64,000 nucleotides of DNA from Lentisphaerae bacterium ADurb.Bin242 (GCA_002069785.1 MWCA01000013.1:1-64000); one strand, 5' to 3'; counted from the stretch's first letter, positions 55,715 to 64,000 are shown. Translations and numbers: made by a program. Notes: a model not told the origin generated them from the sequence alone.

Positions 55715-55832
55715 TTCGGAAAGAAGAAATATTACAGTTGAGACAGGTGGTTTTTCGGAACTTTCCTTCTCTGACAACTTTCCCTTTTACGCTCATAAAA
55801 TAGAATTATTCAAGATTTTTAAAGATTTCCCC

Positions 55833-55860
55833 TTGACATTTCCGCAGATTGGAATATAAT
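55833..55860 (+). promoter_or_regulatory. Near-consensus sigma70 promoter of the second GntR locus
   Basis: TTGACA (55833-55838) and TATAAT (55855-55860) have a 16-base spacer. The likely start of transcription near 55867 rules out the ATG at 55849 as translation start. Confidence 0.65.
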
Positions 55861-55899
55861 TATATAATAAAAATAAAGTATATAGGACTGATACACTAT

Positions 55900-56985
55900 A
55901 TGATAACTATGGAAACGCGCAAAATTCGAGTCAAAGACGTCACTGAAACCCTCCGGGATGAAATTGTCCTGAAGGCTATGGCGCCGGACACGGCAATCAT
56001 GTCGACGCGCGAAATATCGGAATCTTTTGGCGTATCGCCGATCACGGCCAACCGCGCGGTGATGAAACTGGTCGAGGAAGGCCTCCTCTATCGGGTCAAG
56101 GGAAGCGGGACGTTTGTCCGGGGGAGCGTGCCATGCGGATTGAAGGGGTGTGTGGCCTTGCTGATCGCCGACCATGTCCGGGAAGATTCCGTGCTGAACT
56201 ATTATCTCCGGAACATTTATTCATATTTCAAGAAGGAACAAGTCACTTTCCGGATCGTTTTTTTCAGTGAACTATGGGATACGGCGAATGCGGAACGAAA
56301 GCTGAAAGAGTTCGACGGCATTGTCATGCCAATCCACATCTGGGAGGAAAAAACCATTCCCGCGCTCAGGAGTTTCGGAAAACCGATTGTGGCGTTTCAG
56401 ACCGACCAGATCCGCGAAGATATTCCGGTGCATCAGGTGATGTTCAGCCTCCGGATGGGATATGCGGAAGCCCTGGCGCGAATGGACGGAATCGAGTCGA
56501 AAAAATTCCACCTGTTCAGCGAAGCGCATGCGAACGGACTTGCCCGGACATCTCTTTTCGAGCAGATGCTTCTGGAAGCCGGCGCCCAAAAGGAAAATAT
56601 CGGGAAAACCGTCCTGAACGGTGGCGAAGACGTGGCTCTTGAGTGTTACCGGATGACGTTCCGGCTGGCTGAAAAACTTCGGGGCAAGTTTGTTTTTTCT
56701 TCTTCGGATTTTCATATTGCCGTCCCGCTCATAAACGCCATGGACGACCGCGGGCTCAAGGCGGGGACAGACTATGAACTTATGAGCTGCGACAACATGG
56801 AAGGACACGGCTGCAAACCGTTTGCGCGTCCCCGGATCACCGCGATCGACTGTGACAAGGGCGCATCCGCCGACGCGGCGGCAGGCCTGTTGATGTCGCT
56901 GATCGGAAAACCGTCTTCCGCACAGCATATCGTGCGGATTCCGACGAAACTTGTCATGCGCGAAACCGCATTCTGCCGAAAATGA
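55900..56985 (+). CDS. GntR-family transcriptional regulator with LacI-type sensor domain
   Basis: The 361-residue protein has a GntR winged helix at about residues 8-75 (M-S-T-R-E-I-S-E-S-F-G-V-S-P-I-T-A-N-R-A, L-Y-R-V-K-G-S-G-T-F-V). A periplasmic-binding-like effector domain follows (D-G-I-V-M-P-I, M-S-C-D-N-M-E). It probably controls the pseudopilin, DUF4838 and alginate-lyase-like genes behind it. The start is ATG 55900 or 55909; only a weak AGGA lies upstream. Confidence 0.86.
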   Translation: MITMETRKIRVKDVTETLRDEIVLKAMAPDTAIMSTREISESFGVSPITANRAVMKLVEEGLLYRVKGSGTFVRGSVPCGLKGCVALLIADHVREDSVLNYYLRNIYSYFKKEQVTFRIVFFSELWDTANAERKLKEFDGIVMPIHIWEEKTIPALRSFGKPIVAFQTDQIREDIPVHQVMFSLRMGYAEALARMDGIESKKFHLFSEAHANGLARTSLFEQMLLEAGAQKENIGKTVLNGGEDVALECYRMTFRLAEKLRGKFVFSSSDFHIAVPLINAMDDRGLKAGTDYELMSCDNMEGHGCKPFARPRITAIDCDKGASADAAAGLLMSLIGKPSSAQHIVRIPTKLVMRETAFCRK

Positions 56986-57106
56986 AACAGTGGATTGAAA
57001 GGCTTGGAAACGGCGGCATGTTTTCAGACGTTTGTTCTGCCAAATCCCTGTGGGAAAGAAATATCGTTTGGGCCCGGAAACAAGGAAAGCAACCGGAGGT
57101 TTGAAA

Positions 57107-58018
57107 ATGGGAACTCAGAAAAATTCGGAAAAAAAAGGATTTTTACTTCGACTTCACTTTGTAAGGAACCTTGGCAAACAAGGATCGTCCGGAAGGAAAA
57201 ACGAAAAAAGTCAACGATTCACATTGATAGAACTTCTGATTGTAATTTCGATCATCGCGATTCTTGCGGGACTGCTGCTGCCCGCATTGAACCGGGCAAA
57301 GCAGAAAGCACAGGCGATCCGTTGTCTCAGCGGGGTCAAGCAAATCTCCAGCGCCCAACTGCAATATACACTGGAAAGCAATGATTTCATGCCTGCGACG
57401 GCAACACTGCCGAAAAGCAGTTCCGGTATTTTGATGTATTGGACGACCCTGTTCGTCAAGGCAAAATATCTCAATACAAAGGTTCTGCTGTGTCCGGCGA
57501 ATTCCGCTTGCACTTACAAGTTTCGTGCCTACTTGTCCGAATATTCGCCGGAAACCACCTGGGAAGGCTGGGGCTGGTCGTTTCCCGATTACGGCTACAA
57601 CTTGATGATGGGATGCACGTTCAGCGGAGTTTACGCAAGCAGTGTATGGGCGTGTTCGAAGCCGGTGAAGCTCACGGTCATCCGAAATCCGTCGAGAAAG
57701 ATCACCTTCGCCGACACGGCTGTCCAAATCGGGTACGGCGACGGCGGCGCGGGTTCCCAGAATGCCGCGGGAAATTATTCGCTTTATACAAGGTATCACA
57801 CGACTCAGCATGCATACGGAGGCATTATTGCGCCGCGCCACGCCGGAACGGCGAACATCGCCTGTGTCGACGGTCATGGGGAAATGGTCGCAGGCAGCAA
57901 TCCGAATCTTTATGCCGCATCGGCCATGCTTTATGCAAGCAATGTTCTTGGCGCCATCAACCCGGCGAACATGAGCGATCACACGGATCACAATCGCTGG
58001 AATCCCTGGGATTTATGA
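57107..58018 (+). CDS. PulG-like pseudopilin with an unusually long leader
   Basis: The 303-residue product has the prepilin core [11 protein letters not shown] with [12 protein letters not shown] behind it. The leader before F is about 36 residues, basic and partly hydrophobic (K-K-G-F-L-L-R-L-H-F-V), against 6-7 residues in the other three pseudopilins. The ATG at 57107 has GGAGG at seven bases, so the long leader looks real. The C-terminal signature is R-H-A-G-T-A-N-I-A-C-V-D-G-H. An internal start could give a short leader, but none with a Shine-Dalgarno was seen. Confidence 0.8.
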   Translation: MGTQKNSEKKGFLLRLHFVRNLGKQGSSGRKNEKSQRFTLIELLIVISIIAILAGLLLPALNRAKQKAQAIRCLSGVKQISSAQLQYTLESNDFMPATATLPKSSSGILMYWTTLFVKAKYLNTKVLLCPANSACTYKFRAYLSEYSPETTWEGWGWSFPDYGYNLMMGCTFSGVYASSVWACSKPVKLTVIRNPSRKITFADTAVQIGYGDGGAGSQNAAGNYSLYTRYHTTQHAYGGIIAPRHAGTANIACVDGHGEMVAGSNPNLYAASAMLYASNVLGAINPANMSDHTDHNRWNPWDL

Positions 58019-58063
58019 TTCCGTAACTGGAAGATTGTTCCCATTTATATTCGAGGAGATGTC

Positions 58064-60436
58064 ATGAAGAAACAGTTGATTTTTCTCGCTGTCGCAGGAA
58101 TTGCTTTTTGCGCTTCCGGCGCCGCCACGGTTGCTGAAAACGGGAGAAGCGCATATTCGATCGTCCTGATGGAAAATGCCTCTCCATGCGAACGATATGC
58201 GGCGTCCGAACTCTGCAATTACATTGCCAAAACGACTGGAGCCCGTCTGAAAATCATTTCCGGTATCAACGGCGCTCCCGGACAGAGCATCTATGTCGGT
58301 CGGACATTTTTTGCCGCGAAACACGGCTGCGATGCCGGCAAGTTCGGTCCGGAAGAGTATGAAATACGCAATCTGAACGGTGATATTGTCATCGCGGGCG
58401 GATATCCGCGCGGGACGCTTTTCGGCGTGTATGACTTTCTCGAACGGTTTGCCGGCGTGCGCTGGCTGAGCGCCGATTTCGAAGTGACTCCCCGACTTGC
58501 GGCATTGACCCTTCCCGACGGGTTCAGAAAACATTTTGTCCCGACGATTGCCTCCCGCAATATTTACATCGGAAATACTGTTTTTACAAAGCGGTTCCTG
58601 GAATTCAACCGCCGTGTACGTTCAAATACATTGGCGAACGATCCGCAGAATGGTTTTGTCGACGATCTGGGCGGGCCGCGCAAAGTTCATTCGCTGTATC
58701 TTTATACGAAGGACCTTCCGCGTGAAATCAGCTGGATGAACAAGAACGGCATGCGCGAAGTCTGTGCGTCGCCGGATTCCGGTGCGGTATGTTATTCGCA
58801 GCCGGATGCCGTCAAGCATGTCATCCGGGTTCTGCGCGAAAACATCCGCAAGGACCGCACCGCATGCGACAAAACCGGTAAACCGTATCCGATGCTTTAC
58901 AATGTCGACAACAATGACTGTGACGCCGCATGTTATTGTCCCGAATGCCGGAATTTTATTGAAAAACACGGCGTTTCGGGAATTGTCATCGATTTTGCAA
59001 ACAAGATTTCCGAGGCGATCCAGGATGAATTTCCCGGTGTCCGGATCATGGTGTTCGCCTATCTCGATGCGCTCGATGCGCCAAAGGGGATAAGGCCCGG
59101 TAAACATGTTCTGGTGCGTCTTGCCTACATGGATCGCGAATACAAGGGAATCCGGAATGTCGTCATGCCGCTTTCACACCCGTCCAACGAGAAATATGTT
59201 CGAGCGCTCGACGACTGGAACAAAGTGGCGGATTCCTTTGCCATATGGGACTACTGGAAGCTTTTCCACGATCCATATCCCACCCCGGTCGTGAACGTGC
59301 GGGCGATTCCGGGCCTCGTCCGGAAATACGCTTCGATGAATACGAAACACATGTTCGTCGAAATGGAAATCGATCCGATGACGCCTCTCGCTTTCTTCGA
59401 TCTCCGCTTCTATCTCGGCCACCGGATGATGTTCGATGCATCGCTTGACCCGGAAAAAACCGTCGATGAGTTCATGAACGGATATTATGGTCCGGCGTCC
59501 CCTCCGATGAAGGAATATCTCGCCCTGATCGAGAGCGGCATGGAAGAAATGAAGAATGCCTTTGCAGATCTCAAAGTGGCGGACCGCCCTTATCTCAACG
59601 CCGGATTTTTCCGGAAATCCTATGCACTTATGGACGCCGCGGAAAAGGCGGCCGCAGGAAATCCGGCATATCTTGAACACATCCGGCTGGAACGGCTGAT
59701 TCTGGACATAACGTACACCCGGCTCCGCAAACAGCTTGGCGATCCCATGAAGTTTACGGACATGACTTTGAAAAACCGCCTCGAACAGGGAGCGGATATT
59801 TTTCTCCGCAAATATTTCACGGAGGAGGCAATCAAAGTCAGCGGAAAACAGGCAAGAAATTCGTTCCTGGGCGCCGTCGGCATAGCAGCGGCCGATCCGT
59901 TGCACAGAATTATCGGAGCGCCGATTAAAACCTTTGATCCCGGCAGCAAACATGCTCTTGAATTGACCGGCAACGCTCTCAGCGGCGGCTCGAACATCGA
60001 CGACCCGGATGCTTTCGGCGGAATCGCGCGCACAATCACCCATGAGAAAAACCGGCAGGACAAAAGTTTCCATAGACGCGATTTCGACTGCGGCGTATAC
60101 GACTTCTCCTACCGGATTCAGCTTGCCCGCATGAGTCTTTCCCGAAAGACAATCCCGAAAGACGAGAAATATCACTGGTATTACGTCGGACGGAGCCGGC
60201 TCCTGACCAACACAAAACTCTGGACGCATTGGAGCTGGACGTTTCATTTTAATCTGAGCACTTTTTATAATGCGGACAAGTTTGACCAGCTTTACGACAT
60301 TTATCTTTCGCTGAAATTACAGGGACCTGTATATGTGGACGGCTCAACCAGACAAAATGACATCCGTGTGGATCGCATCGCCCTGATCCCCGTCGAAAAG
60401 GATGATCCTGTTTATGGGCTTGGTCAGGGACAATGA
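58064..60436 (+). CDS. Secreted DUF4838 glycosidase-like protein
   Basis: The 790-residue product has a signal peptide (M-K-K-Q-L-I-F-L-A-V ... A-S-G-A-A). An N-terminal alpha/beta domain follows (E-R-Y-A-A-S-E-L-C-N-Y, F-G-V-Y-D-F-L-E-R-F-A-G-V-R-W). The DUF4838 barrel has Y-N-V-D-N-N-D near 283 and the loop C-Y-C-P-E-C near 293. The last 200 residues are beta-rich and not assigned. It shares its family with 25911-28706 but lacks the CBM9-like domain. GAGGAG precedes the ATG. Its position between a pseudopilin and an alginate-lyase-like gene suggests a uronate-containing substrate. Confidence 0.78.
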   Translation: MKKQLIFLAVAGIAFCASGAATVAENGRSAYSIVLMENASPCERYAASELCNYIAKTTGARLKIISGINGAPGQSIYVGRTFFAAKHGCDAGKFGPEEYEIRNLNGDIVIAGGYPRGTLFGVYDFLERFAGVRWLSADFEVTPRLAALTLPDGFRKHFVPTIASRNIYIGNTVFTKRFLEFNRRVRSNTLANDPQNGFVDDLGGPRKVHSLYLYTKDLPREISWMNKNGMREVCASPDSGAVCYSQPDAVKHVIRVLRENIRKDRTACDKTGKPYPMLYNVDNNDCDAACYCPECRNFIEKHGVSGIVIDFANKISEAIQDEFPGVRIMVFAYLDALDAPKGIRPGKHVLVRLAYMDREYKGIRNVVMPLSHPSNEKYVRALDDWNKVADSFAIWDYWKLFHDPYPTPVVNVRAIPGLVRKYASMNTKHMFVEMEIDPMTPLAFFDLRFYLGHRMMFDASLDPEKTVDEFMNGYYGPASPPMKEYLALIESGMEEMKNAFADLKVADRPYLNAGFFRKSYALMDAAEKAAAGNPAYLEHIRLERLILDITYTRLRKQLGDPMKFTDMTLKNRLEQGADIFLRKYFTEEAIKVSGKQARNSFLGAVGIAAADPLHRIIGAPIKTFDPGSKHALELTGNALSGGSNIDDPDAFGGIARTITHEKNRQDKSFHRRDFDCGVYDFSYRIQLARMSLSRKTIPKDEKYHWYYVGRSRLLTNTKLWTHWSWTFHFNLSTFYNADKFDQLYDIYLSLKLQGPVYVDGSTRQNDIRVDRIALIPVEKDDPVYGLGQGQ

Positions 60437-60529
60437 AAAACAGCTTTTTCCGGAACTCCGGTTCTTTTGCAATAAAGAAAGCAGGAACGGCGGAACCTCC
60501 GTTGAGGCCGCCAAAACAAAGGAGCAGTC

Positions 60530-61642
60530 ATGTCGGTTTTATACCGCGATGAAGATTTCGAAGAACTTGTAAACGCGATCCGTTCGGGGGAAGCCGAAAC
60601 CGCCTCGCTGTCAAAGGTTACGTCCGAATTCGAAGCGGAGTCCAACCGTTTCATTACGGACACGACTTCGCCGCTGCCGCCGGGAGCGTCGCCGAACGAC
60701 TATGTCAGCCTTGCGGAATACTGGTGGCCCGACCCGGACAAAGCGGACGGTCTTCCGTGGATTCGCCGCGACGGGGAGGTCAATCCCCTGTGCCGTCGCT
60801 ACGATGCGGTTCCCATGCGGTGTTTTTTCTGCAAGGTTCAGAGCTTGATTCTGTCGGGCTTCGTCCGCGGGGATGCGGCGAAATTCGATGCAGCCGCCGA
60901 TCTTCTCCGGGCCTGGTATCTGAACTCCGCAACCCGGATGAATCCCCATCTGCGCTACGGACAATTCATCCCCGGACGCAACTTCGGACGCAACTTCGGA
61001 ATCATCGACACCCGTCCCCTCGGAGGTGTTTTTGATCTGGTCGAACGGATGCCTTTCCGTTCCAAATGGACGCCGGCGGATCTGGCCGGAGTGCGGCAAT
61101 GGGCAGGAAAATACCTCGAATGGCTGTTAACCGATCCGCTCGGAATCGAGGAGGGCAACACCCTCAACAACCATGCAACGGCATACGATGTCCAGGTTGT
61201 TTCACTTGCCAATTTCTCCGGCAGACGGGATATCGCGCAGGATCAGCTGAACCGGGTCTCGCGGGCAAGAATCTCCATCCAATTCGCTCCGGACGGCTCT
61301 CTGCCGCTTGAACTCGAACGCACCTGCTCGAAATCCTATGCGTGCGCGGGACTCTACTTCTTCCTCCTGCTTGCCTATCTGGCGCGCGATTATGGAATCG
61401 ACCTCTGGAATTTCAAAGGAAAACACGGCGTTTCGATCGCGAACGGCATGCGCTGGCTTGCTCCGAAAATCAAGGGACGATGGTCTTACGGTAAACAAAT
61501 CATTCCCTTTCGGAAGAAGGAGGCCGCACCTCTCTTCTTCCTCGCCGGAAAGCTGGATGAAAATATGGATTTCATCGCACTCGCGAAAAAATATGTCGCG
61601 CCGGAAATCTGGCACACCATGTATCCCCTCCGTAAATTTTGA
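60530..61642 (+). CDS. Alginate-lyase-domain protein
   Basis: The 370-residue product resembles the alginate lyase (PL5-like) alpha/alpha toroid family: early Y-W-W-P-D-P near 64, the motif N-N-H-A-T-A-Y-D-V-Q near 213 that contains the catalytic-type Asn and His, and a late S-Y-A-C-A-G-L-Y. No signal peptide is evident, so it would act in the cytoplasm on oligosaccharides or be a lyase-like hydrolase. Substrate could be alginate or another uronate polymer. AAAGGAG lies five bases before the ATG. Confidence 0.75.
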   Translation: MSVLYRDEDFEELVNAIRSGEAETASLSKVTSEFEAESNRFITDTTSPLPPGASPNDYVSLAEYWWPDPDKADGLPWIRRDGEVNPLCRRYDAVPMRCFFCKVQSLILSGFVRGDAAKFDAAADLLRAWYLNSATRMNPHLRYGQFIPGRNFGRNFGIIDTRPLGGVFDLVERMPFRSKWTPADLAGVRQWAGKYLEWLLTDPLGIEEGNTLNNHATAYDVQVVSLANFSGRRDIAQDQLNRVSRARISIQFAPDGSLPLELERTCSKSYACAGLYFFLLLAYLARDYGIDLWNFKGKHGVSIANGMRWLAPKIKGRWSYGKQIIPFRKKEAAPLFFLAGKLDENMDFIALAKKYVAPEIWHTMYPLRKF

Positions 61643-61685
61643 ACCGCGAAAATAACATCAGTCCGGTATAAAAAAACAGATTAAC

Positions 61686-61769
61686 TGGTGCCCGGAGCGG
61701 GACTCGGACCCGCAAGGATTTCTCCGACAGATTTTAAGTCTGTTGCGTCTGCCATTTCGCCATCCGGGC
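61686..61769 (-). tRNA. tRNA-Leu (anticodon TAA), CCA encoded
   Basis: The minus strand folds as a class II tRNA: acceptor GCCCGGA/TCCGGGC, anticodon arm CAGA-CTTAAAA-TCTG with anticodon TAA, long variable arm and T arm GCGGGTCCGAGTCCCGC. The 3' CCA is in the DNA (61688-61686). Confidence 0.93.
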
Positions 61770-61782
61770 GGAAACTTCGGCA

Positions 61783-63495
61783 TCACGAACCCGACGGTTT
61801 CGCATCGAGAATCTGAAGCTGACGCCGCTTTTCTCCATAATATTCATTAATGTGCGGAACCGCCACCACATCCCAGACAATCTTGGGATCAATCACCATG
61901 TTGAACGCGATGAAGTCCGAAGTGTCTCCGTTGGGATCGCGCATGATCCCTTTGGTATGACCGGACTTGATCGGAAAGGTGCGGACAATTTCCATGCGGT
62001 TCAAGCGGAAAGACGGCTGGGGATTCCCGTGTCCGAACGGACCGAGCTTCGGATACAGAGCGAAAAAGTCGTCGCCGATCTCGGAGAGTTCCACCGTGCC
62101 GTCGTAGGCGACACTGTCATAAATGTCGCTGGGAGAAATCTCCTCCCGGACATGCTGTTCAAATTCACGCTGGAACTCCTCGATCTTATCTTTGGCAAGC
62201 CCCAGCCCGACCGCCATGGGGTGTCCTCCGTAACGGGTCAGGAGATGGGAACATTTCGAAAGAATCTTGATCAGGTTGACCCCGCCGATGCTGCGTCCGG
62301 AACCGTGCGCCTCGTCACCCTGAATCGTGAGAACAATCGCGGGACGGTTGTAATCCCGTGCGAAACGGGAAGCCACGATTCCGATCACGCCCTGGTGCCA
62401 GCCCTCGCCGGCCGCGGTGATGGTCATGGAGGTGTCGAAGGTCGAGAGGGATTCCACCTGATGTTTGGCTTCGCTGAAAATCTCCTGTTCCTTCGCCTGC
62501 CGCCGCTGGTTGAAGGTCTCCAGCATGTCCGCATATTTGTAGGCGTCCACGATGTTGGAGGCGTTGAGAAGCTGGAGCGCCGTATTGGCGTTGCCGAGGC
62601 GTCCGGCCGCGTTGATCCTCGGCGCCAGCTTGAAGGTGATGTCCGCCGGGGAAATGGAGGAATCGACGTGGGAGACCTCGATCAGGGCGCGGATTCCGGG
62701 GCGGAGCTGTTTGCGCAGCGTCTCCATCCCGTATTTGACTAGAATCCGGTTCTCCCCGAGAAGCGGCACGATGTCCGCCACGGTCCCGAGGGCCACGAAA
62801 TCCAGAACCTCCTGCATCTCGGTGGCGTATCCGCCGAGGTTGTTCTCCCGGCCGAACTTGACGAACGCATGCGCGAGCTTGAAGGCGACGCCCACCCCGG
62901 AGAGCTGATACATGTCCGACAGTTCCGGGTAGACCTTCGGGTTCAGGATGGACAACGCGGGCGACGGGATATCTCCCGGCTCATGATGATCGGTGATGAT
63001 GACGTCGATTCCGCGGGAAGCGGCATCTTCGACGGCGGGGTTGCTGTTGATCCCGCAATCCACGGTGACAAGCACTTTGCAGGGGGACGAAACCGACTCC
63101 AGCGCCTTGCTCAGGGATTCGGGCGTAAAACCGTATCCGTCGTCGAAACGGTGCGGAAGAAAAGAACTGATGACGGCGCCATTTTTTTCCAATACCCAGG
63201 AGAGCAGCGAAGTCGCCGTGATTCCATCGGTGTCATAGTCCCCGTGAATCAGGATTCGTTCACGGTTGCGAATCGCCTGCCAGAGGCGCTTGACGGCAAC
63301 GTCCATTCCCGGGAACCGGTAAGGGTCCGACAGATCGGAAAACTCATCGTAAAAATAAGCATCCGCCTCCGCTGTTCCAATTCCGCGCGCGGCAAGGTAA
63401 AGTGCAACAGCCCGCGGGATCTTTTTGCTTCTTACCAGATCCTGTATTATATTTTCTTTGCCGTCAGAAGCTGAAATCCATATTTTTGTACCCAT
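61783..63495 (-). CDS. recJ: Single-stranded-DNA-specific exonuclease RecJ
   Basis: The 570-residue protein has the DHH/DHHA1 layout: H-G-D-Y-D-T-D-G near 85, D-H-H near 160, A-P-R-I-N-A-A-G-R near 290 and the DHHA1 motif G-S-G-R-S followed by Y-G-G-H-P-M-A. RecJ degrades single-stranded DNA 5' to 3' with Mn2+ or Mg2+ in recombination and mismatch repair. The length is normal. AAAGG precedes the ATG at 63495. Genes for tRNA-Leu lie on both sides, in opposite orientation. Confidence 0.95.
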   Translation of the reverse strand: MGTKIWISASDGKENIIQDLVRSKKIPRAVALYLAARGIGTAEADAYFYDEFSDLSDPYRFPGMDVAVKRLWQAIRNRERILIHGDYDTDGITATSLLSWVLEKNGAVISSFLPHRFDDGYGFTPESLSKALESVSSPCKVLVTVDCGINSNPAVEDAASRGIDVIITDHHEPGDIPSPALSILNPKVYPELSDMYQLSGVGVAFKLAHAFVKFGRENNLGGYATEMQEVLDFVALGTVADIVPLLGENRILVKYGMETLRKQLRPGIRALIEVSHVDSSISPADITFKLAPRINAAGRLGNANTALQLLNASNIVDAYKYADMLETFNQRRQAKEQEIFSEAKHQVESLSTFDTSMTITAAGEGWHQGVIGIVASRFARDYNRPAIVLTIQGDEAHGSGRSIGGVNLIKILSKCSHLLTRYGGHPMAVGLGLAKDKIEEFQREFEQHVREEISPSDIYDSVAYDGTVELSEIGDDFFALYPKLGPFGHGNPQPSFRLNRMEIVRTFPIKSGHTKGIMRDPNGDTSDFIAFNMVIDPKIVWDVVAVPHINEYYGEKRRQLQILDAKPSGS

Positions 63496-63598
63496 TCTGC
63501 CTTTCTCGTTAAAAATATCCAGGAATTCAATATAATTCGATTTTGCAAAACATCAAATCAAATAAAGATCAAAAAGAAAAAAAACTGAAAAACTTTGC

Positions 63599-63626
63599 TT
63601 GACTGTAAGAAAAGGCAGTATATATT
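63599..63626 (+). promoter_or_regulatory. Promoter of the tRNA-Leu(CAG) gene
   Basis: TTGACT (63599-63604) and TATATT (63621-63626) have a 16-base spacer; TATTAT two bases later is an alternative -10. The tRNA starts at 63655. Confidence 0.5.
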
Positions 63627-63654
63627 ATGGGCTGAATCCACAACAGGATTCATT

Positions 63655-63740
63655 GCCGACGTGGCGGAACGGCAGACGCGCTGCGTTCAGGTCGCAGTCT
63701 CTTCACGGGGGTGTAGGTTCAAATCCTATCGTCGGCACCA
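63655..63740 (+). tRNA. tRNA-Leu (anticodon CAG), CCA encoded
   Basis: Class II fold: acceptor GCCGACG/CGTCGGC, anticodon arm CTGCG-TTCAGGT-CGCAG with anticodon CAG, long variable arm, T arm with GGTTCAAATCC, and encoded CCA at 63738-63740. Confidence 0.94.
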
Positions 63741-63758
63741 ATTTCATGTCTGGAAAAA

Positions 63759-63798
63759 CCTCAAGCGTTGTCATCCATCAGCTCTTGAGGATTTTTTT
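63759..63798 (+). terminator. Rho-independent terminator of tRNA-Leu(CAG)
   Basis: CCTCAAG (63759-63765) pairs with CTTGAGG (63784-63790), followed by A and seven T residues. It lies 18 bases after the tRNA. Confidence 0.8.
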
Positions 63799-63933
63799 GT
63801 ACAGCGGAACCAATCGTTCTATCTATGCCCAACGGGCTTTTTCATTTCCTCCGCTGCGCTTCCATGGCACATTGTATCGTTCTCTGCACGAATCACCTTT
63901 CCCGGCAGGCCCATTTTCCCCGGAAAGCAGTAC

Positions 63934-63978
63934 AAAAAAAAAACAGGCGGAGACCCGGTTTCCCGGATTTCCGTCTGT
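63934..63978 (-). terminator. Rho-independent terminator of a minus-strand gene beyond the window
   Basis: ACAGGCGGA (63943-63951) pairs with TCCGTCTGT (63970-63978) with one wobble, and CCGG/CCGG pair inside. Ten A residues at 63934-63943 give a T-run on the minus strand after the hairpin. No gene is seen between 63799 and 63933. Confidence 0.72.
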
Positions 63979-64000
63979 TCTGTCTTCCGATCCGAAGAAT

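Noticed and set aside
55849-55899. Longer N-terminus for the second GntR regulator
   Set aside because: The upstream ATG lies within the TTGACA-TATAAT promoter, ahead of the likely transcription start.
1-64000. CRISPR arrays, insertion sequences, prophage or rRNA
   Set aside because: No regular repeat-spacer array, transposase, integrase, phage structural gene or rRNA sequence was found on reading both strands.

Overview
The window looks like chromosome from a Lentisphaerota bacterium (Victivallis-like, probably an anaerobic gut or polysaccharide-degrading organism). This is an inference from gene content: four PulG-like pseudopilins with the FTLIELL core, DUF4838-type and other TIM-barrel glycosidases, CBM9-like domains, many one-component sugar regulators (LacI, GntR, AraC), Gfo/Idh oxidoreductases, GH4 and GH20 enzymes and an orphan UroD-like protein. 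No rRNA, insertion sequence, prophage or CRISPR array was seen.

Layout. 1-8.3 kb holds cell-envelope and housekeeping genes: a truncated membrane protein, a SurA-like PPIase, an O-antigen ligase, an XRE-cupin-acyl-CoA ligase fusion and a copper-type P-ATPase. 8.3-18.5 kb holds a divergent HypF-like protein, a FolM-like SDR, a peptidase/AAC(3) fusion, a lipoprotein, and a glycan-initiating WecA/CapD-type fusion with its PHP phosphatase. 18.6-29.9 kb is a minus-strand LacI-linked locus of six genes (DUF4838 enzyme, two pseudopilins, a secreted TIM-barrel protein, a GH42-like enzyme and another glycosidase). 30.2-35.7 kb is a plus-strand GntR-pseudopilin-CBM9/TIM-barrel-CBM locus. 35.8-43.9 kb holds a GH4 plus sugar-isomerase operon divergent from an AraC activator, then a three-gene secreted operon (two paralogues around an SGNH hydrolase) divergent from a second AraC. 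43.9-51.5 kb holds a D-threonine-aldolase-like PLP enzyme, an Entner-Doudoroff style operon (KDG kinase, KDPG/KDPGal aldolase, 5'-nucleotidase), a cytoplasmic GH20, a TSCPD protein and a Gfo/Idh dehydrogenase. 51.6-55.7 kb is a mirror-image block (AraC, UroD-like, Gfo/Idh, AraC). 55.8-61.6 kb is a second GntR-pseudopilin-DUF4838 locus ending in an alginate-lyase-like protein. 61.7-64 kb holds recJ flanked by two tRNA-Leu genes, and a terminator belonging to a minus-strand gene beyond the right edge.

How it works together (inference): the window behaves like a chain of small carbohydrate-utilisation loci. Each has a local regulator, a pseudopilin and exported plus cytoplasmic glycosidases. The isomerase, KDG kinase and aldolase would carry released sugars or uronates to pyruvate and triose phosphate. 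The repeated regulator-pseudopilin-hydrolase cassette is the best candidate for an under-described system here. Several regulators have visible candidate operators next to strong sigma70-like promoters.
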